From the NCBI GenBank assembly GCA_938007945.1, contig CALLME010000045.1, positions 1-6,058 on the forward strand: a DNA stretch of 6,058 bases. Reading direction: 5' to 3'. Every line of letters begins with the position of its first letter. The stretch's first letter is position 1. This document shows, one piece after another, positions 1-5,773 of the stretch. Source of the DNA: an uncultured Caulobacterales bacterium (lineage in GTDB: Bacteria; Pseudomonadota; Alphaproteobacteria; Caulobacterales; Maricaulaceae). The notes below the pieces were generated by a model, which ran no database searches, was not told where the DNA came from, and saw only the letters and a program-made list of their open reading frames with translations. A program made the position numbers and the translations under genes.

Positions 1-338
1 CCGTTTATGTGCTCGACATTATTTTTCTTAAACAGATATTCAATGCCAGAGGTCAACCCTTCGACCGTTTTGCCTTTGGCCGCCATCATTTTCTTGAGGT
101 CAAAACCGACTTTTCCCGTCAAACCCATGGCGTCAAAATCGTTATTTGCAGTTTCCAACATTTCTGTGCTGTGCAGCAACGCTTTTGACGGAATACAGCC
201 AACGTTTAGGCACGTCCCACCAAGCGTTTTACGCGTCTCGACACAGGCCACTTTCAATCCCAATTGGCCCGCACGAATAGCGCAGTTATAGCCGCCAGGG
301 CCGCCGCCAATAATGATGATGTCGTAAGTATCTGCCAT
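1..338 (-). CDS. lpd: Dihydrolipoyl dehydrogenase (E3), N-terminal part, cut by window edge
   Basis: This is the E3 flavoprotein of 2-oxoacid dehydrogenase complexes. It reoxidises the dihydrolipoyl groups of E2 through a redox disulfide and FAD, and passes the electrons to NAD+ in the cytoplasm. The first 112 residues are present and the rest lies beyond base 1. The start [20 protein letters not shown] carries the FAD-binding Rossmann motif GxGxxG (G11, G13, G16), with E34 at the end of the second strand, where the adenosine ribose is normally bound. The hallmark active-site segment [13 protein letters not shown] follows, with the redox pair C43 and C48. The ATG at 338 is preceded by GGAG (346-349) at a 7-base spacing. 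It lies after sucB and one unrelated membrane-protein gene, so it is probably the E3 serving the 2-oxoglutarate dehydrogenase complex. Many alphaproteobacteria have another lpd near the pyruvate dehydrogenase genes; which complexes this copy serves cannot be seen here. Confidence 0.97.
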   Translation of the reverse strand, partial: MADTYDIIIIGGGPGGYNCAIRAGQLGLKVACVETRKTLGGTCLNVGCIPSKALLHSTEMLETANNDFDAMGLTGKVGFDLKKMMAAKGKTVEGLTSGIEYLFKKNNVEHIN

Positions 339-342
339 GAGA

Positions 343-366
343 AAGCTCCATTGGATTATAGAGCTT
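343..366 (-). promoter_or_regulatory. Inverted repeat overlapping the lpd ribosome binding site, with a TATAAT box in its loop
   Basis: Read on the minus strand, AAGCTC (366-361) is followed after 12 bases by its complement GAGCTT (348-343), which ends 4 bases before the lpd ATG. The lpd Shine-Dalgarno GGAG (349-346) overlaps the downstream arm, so the folded form would hide it. The loop contains a perfect TATAAT (360-355), a possible sigma-70 -10 box, but no good -35 hexamer sits 16-18 bases upstream. The two readings conflict: a promoter here would start transcription too late to include the upstream arm. A six-base stem with a 12-base loop is weak, so either role is tentative. Confidence 0.3.
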
Positions 367-374
367 CATGTAGG

Positions 375-404
375 CCCGCACGGCAAAGAAATCAACCGCG
401 CGGG
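375..404 (-). other. GC-rich stem-loop in the spacer upstream of lpd
   Basis: On the minus strand CCCGCGCGG (404-396) can pair with CCGTGCGGG (383-375) around a 12-base loop. All nine positions pair in RNA if one G-U wobble is allowed. It lies between the stop of the membrane-protein gene (430) and the start of lpd (338). There is no run of T after it on either strand, so it is not a canonical intrinsic terminator. It could protect the 3' end of the upstream mRNA, be a processing site, or assist factor-dependent termination; the sequence does not decide. Confidence 0.4.
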
Positions 405-429
405 AGGGTGTTATAAAGATGTTATGGGC

Positions 430-870
430 CTAGCTGAGCGTCCCGTCTGCGGCTTTTTTGCGTGACCACCACACTTCAAATGCGCCCAGCGCGACCACGA
501 CAACGGGCATGATCCAAAAGCTACCGCCTGCCGCTGCTTTATAATCGGCATTTGTAAAGCTCCAAACAAAACTGATAACAGCGGCAATCAACGAAATCAC
601 AAATAATGACGCCGCCCAGCGTTTTCTAAGGAGATAAAGAATGGCTGCCAGTAGCCCGCCCCAAACAGCGATTGCATACGCTGCCACCGACCATGTTGGA
701 TATAACTCACGCATCGCCGCCATATCTGCGCCGTAAGCGGCGGTGTAATCCACGACGCTCATCGTCATGTCCATATAATAAAGATAGCACCCAAAAGCAT
801 TCCAAAGCAGAAACAGCCCGCCGAGAACCCAAAAGGCGATGCTAGGTTTTGTGATAAGTGTATTTTCCAT
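430..870 (-). CDS. Conserved-looking four-helix inner-membrane protein of unknown function
   Basis: The product has 146 residues and no recognisable enzymatic motif. Four hydrophobic segments are visible at about residues 11-32, 60-81, 86-106 and 117-135. Basic clusters RKR (82-84), between helices 2 and 3, and RKK (137-139), after helix 4, predict both termini and the 2-3 loop in the cytoplasm by the positive-inside rule. The loop between helices 1 and 2 is acidic and methionine-rich. Aromatic residues are frequent near helix ends (WNAFGCYLYYMD, FEVWW). No signal peptide cleavage site is evident. The layout recalls small proteobacterial membrane proteins often deposited as hypothetical or, without good support, as 'sugar transporter'; that resemblance is from memory. 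The ATG is supported by AGGGGAG (877-883) at a 6-base spacing. The gene sits downstream of the sucB terminator and 91 bp before lpd, so a functional tie to the dehydrogenase complex is not implied. Confidence 0.85.
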   Translation of the reverse strand: MENTLITKPSIAFWVLGGLFLLWNAFGCYLYYMDMTMSVVDYTAAYGADMAAMRELYPTWSVAAYAIAVWGGLLAAILYLLRKRWAASLFVISLIAAVISFVWSFTNADYKAAAGGSFWIMPVVVVALGAFEVWWSRKKAADGTLS

Positions 871-923
871 AATAATCTCCCCTTATTGCGGGCTATTTTA
901 GCTCTCGCATGCTCTCAATATAT

Positions 924-953
924 AAAAAAAGGGCCTCTCTGTCGAGAAGCCCT
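924..953 (-). terminator. Rho-independent terminator downstream of sucB
   Basis: On the minus strand AGGGCTTCTC (953-944), loop GACA, and GAGAGGCCCT (939-930) form a ten-position stem with a single mismatch. It is followed directly by seven T residues in total, counting the one at the stem base (930-924). It begins 22 bases after the sucB stop codon. The T-run is present only in the minus direction (the plus direction continues CCCTAAAATTG), so it ends transcription coming from sucB. It separates the sucA-sucB transcript from the membrane-protein gene and lpd, which then need their own promoter or read-through. Confidence 0.88.
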
Positions 954-975
954 AAAATTGCAATTTAATTTACGC

Positions 976-2544
976 CTATAAATCAAGCAAAAGACGCTCT
1001 GGATCTTCGAGGCACTCTTTGACCCGCACGAGGAAAGTGACGGCTTCTTTGCCGTCAACAATACGGTGATCATAGGACAGCGCGAGATACATCATCGGGC
1101 GAATGACAATCTGATCGTCTACAACAACAGGGCGTTTCTCAATCTTGTGCATACCAAGAATACCTGACTGCGGCGGGTTAAGAATGGGCGAACTCATCAA
1201 TGAGCCGTACACACCGCCATTTGAGATGGTGAAAGTGCCTCCTGACATATCATTCATCGACAGTTGGCCTTCGCGGGCTTTCTTACCAAGCGCGCCAATG
1301 CCTTTTTCAATGCCGCCAAGCGAGAGCGTATCAGCATCACGCAGCACAGGGACAACAAGACCTTTATCTGTACCGACCGCAACAGAGATGTCGTAATAGT
1401 TTTTATAGATAATATCCGTACCGTCGATTTCAGCATTCACGTTCGGCACGTCTTTGAGGGCTTGGACGCAGGCTTTTACAAAGAAACTCATAAAACCAAG
1501 TTTCACGCCATGTTTTTTAATAAAGACCTCTTTATACTGGCTGCGCATTGCCATGATATTGGTCATATCGGCTTCGTTATAGGTCGTCAGCATCGCCGCC
1601 GTGTTTTGCGCATCTTTAAGGCGGCGTGCGATTGTCTGGCGAATACGGCTCATGCGGACGCGTTCTTCGCGCGGGCCAAGCTCGCGGGGTGCGGACGGTG
1701 TTTGTGTCGGCGTGGCGGGGGCTTTCGCAGCAGGTGCAGGATTAGCTTTGGCTGTCAAGGCGTCACCTTTGGTGATGCGGCCGTCTTTGCCTGTGCCTGA
1801 TATGCTGCTCTGGTCGAGACCGTTTTCTTTGATAATGCGAGACGCTGACGGCATGGCTGTCCCACCTGGCGCGTGGCTTGCGCTCGCGGTTGTCGCATTT
1901 GTTGGTGGCACGTCAGGCAATTCTCCGCCCGCGCCGCCTTCATCACCCGCACCTTTAGCGGCAACACCTGCTGGGGCGTCACTGTCGCTTTCGCCAAGGC
2001 GTGCGATTGTTTGCCCAACTTTGGCGACGTCACCTTCAGCGACGAGATGCTCTAGGATAATGCCCGAGCGCGGGGCGACAAGTTCTTGCGCCGCTTTATC
2101 AGTCTCAAGCTCAACAATAGGCTGATCCTTTTCCACCGCTTCACCAACCGCTGCCATCCATGTCGCGATTGTGACTTCGGAGACCGACTCGCCGACATTG
2201 GGGACATCGATATTAAGCGCAGGGCCTGCGCCTGTGGATTTTTCGCTGCTCGGCGCTTCTGTTTGAGCTTTGACCTCTGCGTCCCCTTTGGCCGCCGCCT
2301 TTTTACCACTGCCAGACCCAAGTTTCGCAATCAACTTGCCAATTTCCGCGACGTCACCTTCAGCCACGAGGATTTCTTCAAGCACACCGTCTTCGGGCGC
2401 GACAAGCTCTTGCGCGGCCTTATCCGTCTCAAGCTCGACCAGAGGTTCGTCTTTTTTGACTGTGTCTCCGACCGCTTTGAACCACTGCGCGATTGTGACT
2501 TCGGAGACAGACTCGCCGACATTTGGAATTGTGATATCCGTCAT
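976..2544 (-). CDS. sucB: Dihydrolipoyllysine-residue succinyltransferase (E2 of 2-oxoglutarate dehydrogenase), two lipoyl domains
   Basis: E2 accepts the succinyl group made by SucA on its lipoyl arm and transfers it to CoA; its C-terminal domains form the core of the complex. The 522-residue protein shows lipoyl domain 1 (about 3-76, lipoyl lysine K42 in ETDKAAQ), an Ala/Lys-rich linker, lipoyl domain 2 (about 111-184, K150 in the same motif), a Gly/Ala/Pro linker, the E1/E3-binding domain (about 230-265, with [13 protein letters not shown]), a second linker, and the acyltransferase domain (about 295-522). The catalytic motif is DHRIVDG (H493, D497), and [17 protein letters not shown] is typical of succinyl-specific E2. 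Escherichia coli SucB has about 405 residues and one lipoyl domain; two are known in some alphaproteobacteria. The ATG fits the lipoyl domain start and has AGAGG (2553-2557) at an 8-base spacing. It follows the microprotein gene by 15 bases and is followed by a terminator. The alternative name odhB is equally valid. Confidence 0.98.
   Translation of the reverse strand: MTDITIPNVGESVSEVTIAQWFKAVGDTVKKDEPLVELETDKAAQELVAPEDGVLEEILVAEGDVAEIGKLIAKLGSGSGKKAAAKGDAEVKAQTEAPSSEKSTGAGPALNIDVPNVGESVSEVTIATWMAAVGEAVEKDQPIVELETDKAAQELVAPRSGIILEHLVAEGDVAKVGQTIARLGESDSDAPAGVAAKGAGDEGGAGGELPDVPPTNATTASASHAPGGTAMPSASRIIKENGLDQSSISGTGKDGRITKGDALTAKANPAPAAKAPATPTQTPSAPRELGPREERVRMSRIRQTIARRLKDAQNTAAMLTTYNEADMTNIMAMRSQYKEVFIKKHGVKLGFMSFFVKACVQALKDVPNVNAEIDGTDIIYKNYYDISVAVGTDKGLVVPVLRDADTLSLGGIEKGIGALGKKAREGQLSMNDMSGGTFTISNGGVYGSLMSSPILNPPQSGILGMHKIEKRPVVVDDQIVIRPMMYLALSYDHRIVDGKEAVTFLVRVKECLEDPERLLLDL
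1993..2214 (-). repeat. Second copy of the lipoyl-domain duplication inside sucB
   Basis: This stretch encodes SucB residues 111-184, the second lipoyl domain. Aligned without gaps to residues 3-76 it is identical at 52 of 74 positions by my manual count, and it lies exactly 324 bp (108 codons) from the first copy. The lipoyl lysine K150 and its flanks are fully conserved, so this copy should also be lipoylated. Confidence 0.9.
2317..2538 (-). repeat. First copy of the lipoyl-domain duplication inside sucB
   Basis: This stretch encodes SucB residues 3-76, the first lipoyl domain, with lipoyl lysine K42. The DNA similarity to the second copy is uneven: 35 of 36 bases match between 2488-2523 here and 2164-2199 there, while the equally conserved lipoyl-lysine segment has many synonymous differences. 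Confidence 0.9.
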
Positions 2545-2552
2545 GGATTTAA

Positions 2553-2557
2553 CCTCT
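2553..2557 (-). promoter_or_regulatory. sucB ribosome binding site
   Basis: AGAGG on the minus strand stands 8 bases before the sucB ATG at 2544. It lies in the 15-base gap after the microprotein stop codon and fixes the sucB start, so sucB can be initiated independently of the upstream reading frame. Confidence 0.7.
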
Positions 2558-2559
2558 AA

Positions 2560-2709
2560 TTACTCTGCTGTCGCAGCGTCTGCTGCATTGTGGCTTTGCG
2601 CTAAGTTTTTACCAACGACTTTGCCGCCTGCATAAGCTAAGATGACAATAAACACAAAACCAATTGCGCCAACCATTAAGCGTAAATTTGATTTAGGTTC
2701 TTTGCTCAT
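2560..2709 (-). CDS. Single-pass membrane microprotein (49 aa) between sucA and sucB
   Basis: This short open reading frame has 49 codons plus TAA. The protein begins MSKEPKSNLRLMVGAIGF and has one hydrophobic segment at about residues 11-28. A basic, polar N-terminus precedes the segment (K3, K6, R10), and G29-K30-V31-V32-G33 follows it. The tail is Ala-rich and mildly acidic and ends ADAATAE. The topology is unclear because lysines 30 and 34 also flank the C-terminal side. It is not an obvious secreted protein or lipoprotein, since no lipobox is present. Its ATG lies two bases after the sucA stop codon with no clear Shine-Dalgarno, which suggests translational coupling to sucA. Its TAA lies 15 bases before the sucB ATG, inside which sits the sucB ribosome binding site. 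The tight packing between two highly expressed genes and the coherent membrane-segment composition argue that it is real. I do not recognise the family; it could act in anchoring or assembling the complex, but that is speculation. Confidence 0.72.
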   Translation of the reverse strand: MSKEPKSNLRLMVGAIGFVFIVILAYAGGKVVGKNLAQSHNAADAATAE

Positions 2710-2711
2710 AG

Positions 2712-5672
2712 CTATTTCGCAAATGCGCCGTCAATAATGGCTTGCTGCTCTTTCTTGTGCTTAGCGGCAATACCTGTCGCTGTCGAGGCGGCGGCTTTGC
2801 GGCCAATATAGCGCGGGCGCGTATTTTTGGCTTTTATCGCGAGCAGACTTTCTTCGATGAAAGGCTCAATAAACGCCCAAGCGCCCATATTTTTTGGCTC
2901 TTCTTGGACCCAAACCATATCGGCGTTTTTAAAGCGTTTCAGTTCTTCCTGCACGGCGTCATCGGGGTAAGGATAAAGCTGCTCAACGCGCAGGAGATAA
3001 ACGTCATCGCGTTTCAGCTCCTCGCGGGCTTCAAACAAGTCGTAATAGACTTTGCCAGAGCACATAATTACGCGTTTGATATCTTTATCAGCGCGCAATT
3101 TTACAAAGCCTGCGTCTTTTTTATACTCTGCATCATCCCATAAGAGGCGATGAAATTCTGAATTACCCGACATTTCGGTAAATGAGCTCACGCAAAGCTT
3201 GTGACGCAGCAGCGATTTCGGGCTCATATTGATGAGCGGCTTTCTAAAATTACGCTTCACTTGACGACGCAGCGCATGGAAATAGTTAGCCGGCGTCGTG
3301 ATATTCGTCACCTGCATATTATCTTCAGCACACATTTGCAGGTAGCGTTCAAGACGCGCCGAGCTATGCTCTGGACCTTGGCCCTCATAGCCGTGTGGCA
3401 GGAGCATGACGAGGCCACTCATGCGAAGCCACTTTTGTTCAGCCGAACTAATAAATTGGTCGACCATGACCTGCGCGCCATTCGCAAAGTCACCAAATTG
3501 CGCCTCCCATATCGTGAGCGCTTTCGGCGCCGCTGTCGAGAAACCATATTCAAATCCAAGCACGGCTTCCTCAGAGAGATGAGAGTTGAGTACTTGGTAA
3601 TATTCTTGAGAATCCGAGAGTGTATTGAGCGGCGTATATTTCTCTTCTGTTTTTTGATCGATGAAGTTTGATTGACGCTGACTAAATGTGCCGCGCTCAC
3701 TGTCTTGACCCGATAAGCGCACAGGGTGGCCTTCGGTAATCAGAGTACCGAAAGCGAGATGCTCGGCCAGACCCCAATCAATGTTTTCACCCGACACGAT
3801 TTTCTCGGCGCGCGCTTTGATAATGCGTTTAAGCGTGCGGTGAATATTGACCGAGTTTGGTATCGTCGTGATCTTCGTGCCAATGTCCTTGAGTGCCTCA
3901 AGGCTCACCGCTGTATCGCCGCGGCGTTTGCCGTCTTTTTCTGTTGGCAGGCTTAGCCCCTGCCAGACCCCTTGCAGCCAATCGGGTTGTTTAGTTTCAT
4001 ATTCTTTGGCGGCGTCAAATTCGCTGTCGAGGAAGGCATAGAAATCATCAACCATTTTGGTGTGCTCAGCCTCAGACAGATCGCCCTGCCTGATGAGGCG
4101 CTGCGCATATTTCTGCATCGTGCTTGGGAGGTCACCGATTGTTTTATACATAATCGGCTGCGTGAAGGACGGATCGTCACCCTCATTATGGCCATAGCGA
4201 CGGTAGCAAATAATATCGAGCACAACATCTTTGCCAAACTTCTGGCGGTATTCTGTTGCAACGCGCGCAGCATAAACGACGGCTTCTGGGTCGTCTCCGT
4301 TCACGTGGAAAACTGGCGCTTCGACCATGAACGCCACGTCTGAACAATATTGCCCAGAGCGGTATTCATCTGGCGTTGTCGTAAAACCGATTTGATTATT
4401 GACGACGACGTGGATTGTTCCGCCTGTGCGGTAACCGACAAGCTGGCTCATCTGGAAGCTTTCCATAACCACGCCCTGGCCCGCAAAGGCGCTATCGCCA
4501 TGCAGGATAACCGCCATAACCTCTTGCGGGTTATGCGACTTATAGGTGCCCGACGCCATTTGCTGTTTCGCGCGCGTCTTGCCCATCACAATCGGGGAAA
4601 TCACTTCGAGGTGAGACGGGTTCGGCGCAAGCGAGAGGTGCACGCTATTGCCGTCAAATTCACGATCATCAGAGACGCCGAGGTGATATTTCACATCGCC
4701 GGACCCATAATCTTCGCCACCTGACGCCACGCCGCCGAGGAACTCATAGAAAATTGCTGAGTAAGGCTTCTGCATAACAGACGCCATGACATTAAGGCGC
4801 CCACGGTGCGGCATACCAAAATTGATGTCTTTTAAGCCGAGCTGTCCGCCGCGTTTAATAATTTGCTCAAGCGCAGGTAGCAGGCTCTCCGCCCCGTCAA
4901 TCCCGAAACGTTTTGTGCCTGGATAGCGCTTGTGAATGAGTTGCTCGAACGCTTCGCCTTGCACAAGTTTTTGCAAGATTGCGAGGCGGCCTTCCTTGGA
5001 AAAACTAATCTCTTTATCTGGGCCCTCAATGCGCTCTTGCAGCCAAGATTTTTCTTCTGGGTCAGAGACGTGCATGAACTGAATGCCAAATGTGCTGCAA
5101 TATGTGCGGCGCACAATTTCGAGAATTTGTGTCATGGACGCGCTCTCAAGACCAAGCACACCGTCGATGAATATCTCGCGGTCCATGTCTTCAGGGCCAA
5201 AGCCGTAAGTCGCAGGCTCTAGCTCTGGGTGAACATCAAGTTTGCGAAGACCGAGCGGGTCAAGGTCGGCAATAAGGTGCCCTCGCATACGGTGGGCACG
5301 AATAAGCATAAGCGCGCCGAGGCTATCTTTCGTCGCGCGGCGAATGTCGTCTGCACTTGCGTCCGCGCGGCTCGCGAGCTTTTCCGCGACAACAACCTCA
5401 TCACCCCAATCGCCCGTCAGCGCGGAGGTTAAATCACCATTGGGATCAATCGGCCAGTCGGGACGCTTCCACACTGGCCCCTCAGCCGTCTTGGCAGTCT
5501 CAGCCACGCCCTCGCCTAATCCTGCGAAATACTCACGAAAGCTCGGGTCGACAGAATTAGGGTTAGCCGCATAGCGCGCCTGCATCTGCTCAAGATAAAC
5601 TGCATTCGCCCCATCCAGAAACAAAGTGTCGAGCAGGGTTTGGTTTTGTTCGCTGCGAGGTTTTTCGGCCAT
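2712..5672 (-). CDS. sucA: 2-oxoglutarate dehydrogenase E1 component (thiamine diphosphate dependent)
   Basis: SucA decarboxylates 2-oxoglutarate using thiamine diphosphate and succinylates the lipoyl arm of SucB, the committed step of the complex in the cytoplasm. The 986-residue length matches alphaproteobacterial SucA (E. coli has 933). Residues about 11-50 (LFLDGANAVYLEQMQARY) are the N-terminal segment that binds E2. FGMPHRGRLNV (H289) and GDVKYHLG (H330) align with the E. coli substrate-site histidines H260 and H298. HGDSAFAGQG (391-400) to VVVNNQIGF (422-430) is the diphosphate and magnesium site, with D393 and N425/N426. The C-terminal half has EAQFGDFANGAQV, LLPHGYEGQGPEHSSARLER and MSPKSLLRH, all strongly conserved. 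At residue 667 a Gln (codon 3672-3674) replaces the second His expected in the usual SQRH/HRH motif. The ATG at 5672 has AGAGGA (5679-5684) at a 6-base spacing. It stands 101 bp after sucD and two bases before the microprotein gene. Confidence 0.99.
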   Translation of the reverse strand: MAEKPRSEQNQTLLDTLFLDGANAVYLEQMQARYAANPNSVDPSFREYFAGLGEGVAETAKTAEGPVWKRPDWPIDPNGDLTSALTGDWGDEVVVAEKLASRADASADDIRRATKDSLGALMLIRAHRMRGHLIADLDPLGLRKLDVHPELEPATYGFGPEDMDREIFIDGVLGLESASMTQILEIVRRTYCSTFGIQFMHVSDPEEKSWLQERIEGPDKEISFSKEGRLAILQKLVQGEAFEQLIHKRYPGTKRFGIDGAESLLPALEQIIKRGGQLGLKDINFGMPHRGRLNVMASVMQKPYSAIFYEFLGGVASGGEDYGSGDVKYHLGVSDDREFDGNSVHLSLAPNPSHLEVISPIVMGKTRAKQQMASGTYKSHNPQEVMAVILHGDSAFAGQGVVMESFQMSQLVGYRTGGTIHVVVNNQIGFTTTPDEYRSGQYCSDVAFMVEAPVFHVNGDDPEAVVYAARVATEYRQKFGKDVVLDIICYRRYGHNEGDDPSFTQPIMYKTIGDLPSTMQKYAQRLIRQGDLSEAEHTKMVDDFYAFLDSEFDAAKEYETKQPDWLQGVWQGLSLPTEKDGKRRGDTAVSLEALKDIGTKITTIPNSVNIHRTLKRIIKARAEKIVSGENIDWGLAEHLAFGTLITEGHPVRLSGQDSERGTFSQRQSNFIDQKTEEKYTPLNTLSDSQEYYQVLNSHLSEEAVLGFEYGFSTAAPKALTIWEAQFGDFANGAQVMVDQFISSAEQKWLRMSGLVMLLPHGYEGQGPEHSSARLERYLQMCAEDNMQVTNITTPANYFHALRRQVKRNFRKPLINMSPKSLLRHKLCVSSFTEMSGNSEFHRLLWDDAEYKKDAGFVKLRADKDIKRVIMCSGKVYYDLFEAREELKRDDVYLLRVEQLYPYPDDAVQEELKRFKNADMVWVQEEPKNMGAWAFIEPFIEESLLAIKAKNTRPRYIGRKAAASTATGIAAKHKKEQQAIIDGAFAK

Positions 5673-5678
5673 TATCTG

Positions 5679-5684
5679 TCCTCT
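5679..5684 (-). promoter_or_regulatory. sucA ribosome binding site
   Basis: AGAGGA on the minus strand lies 6 bases before the ATG at 5672. It supports that codon as the sucA start, in agreement with the typical SucA N-terminus that follows. Confidence 0.7.
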
Positions 5685-5705
5685 GATTGCCCCTGAATTA
5701 CAGCA

Positions 5706-5719
5706 GACGCTTATGCGTC
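5706..5719 (-). other. Small hairpin in the sucD-sucA intergenic region
   Basis: GACGC, loop ATAA, GCGTC forms a perfect five-base-pair stem with a four-base loop on the minus strand. No T-run follows (the next bases are TGCTGTAATTC), so it is unlikely to stop transcription by itself. If transcription starts at the AT-rich tract just upstream, the hairpin would lie near the 5' end of the sucA leader and could stabilise it or affect decay. Confidence 0.4.
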
Positions 5720-5725
5720 CACTTT

Positions 5726-5753
5726 ATCTTATATAGCTTTTAGTCTTTAAGAA
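5726..5753 (-). promoter_or_regulatory. Candidate sucA promoter in the sucD-sucA gap
   Basis: The minus strand carries an AT-rich block in which TTCTTA (5753-5748) and TAAGAT (5731-5726) are separated by 16 bases, a poor -35 and a fair -10 for a sigma-70-type promoter. The alternative pair TTAAAG and GATAAA overlaps it at a similar spacing. The block is markedly richer in AT than the flanking coding sequence, and the gap has no clear terminator. sucA may therefore be read both from sucD and from its own start. Confidence 0.28.
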
Positions 5754-5773
5754 GGTCCACCCTGTCTAAACGC

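Noticed and set aside
7..291. Plus-strand frame of 94 codons at the left edge
   Set aside because: It is the reverse strand of lpd, whose FAD-binding and redox-disulfide motifs are unmistakable.
375..404. Intrinsic terminator for the membrane-protein gene or lpd
   Set aside because: The stem is good but neither strand has a run of T after it, so it was kept only as a stem-loop.
871..923. Promoter for the membrane-protein gene (TAAAAT at 895-900 on the minus strand)
   Set aside because: No acceptable -35 hexamer at 16-18 bases upstream; the block overlaps the terminator tail. The direct repeat GAGAGC around ATGC nearby is too short to interpret.
1264..2125. Long plus-strand open frames (178 and 174 codons) opposite sucB
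   Set aside because: They lie wholly antisense to a fully convincing SucB and show compositional bias expected from the complement of its Ala/Pro-rich linkers. They lack ribosome binding sites and recognisable domains.
1993..2538. Tandem repeat as a mobile or non-coding element
   Set aside because: The 324-bp offset repeat is fully explained by two lipoyl domains within one coding sequence.
3201..4724. Several plus-strand frames of 120-160 codons opposite sucA
   Set aside because: Complementary-frame shadows of a strongly constrained gene; none has a start context or recognisable motif.
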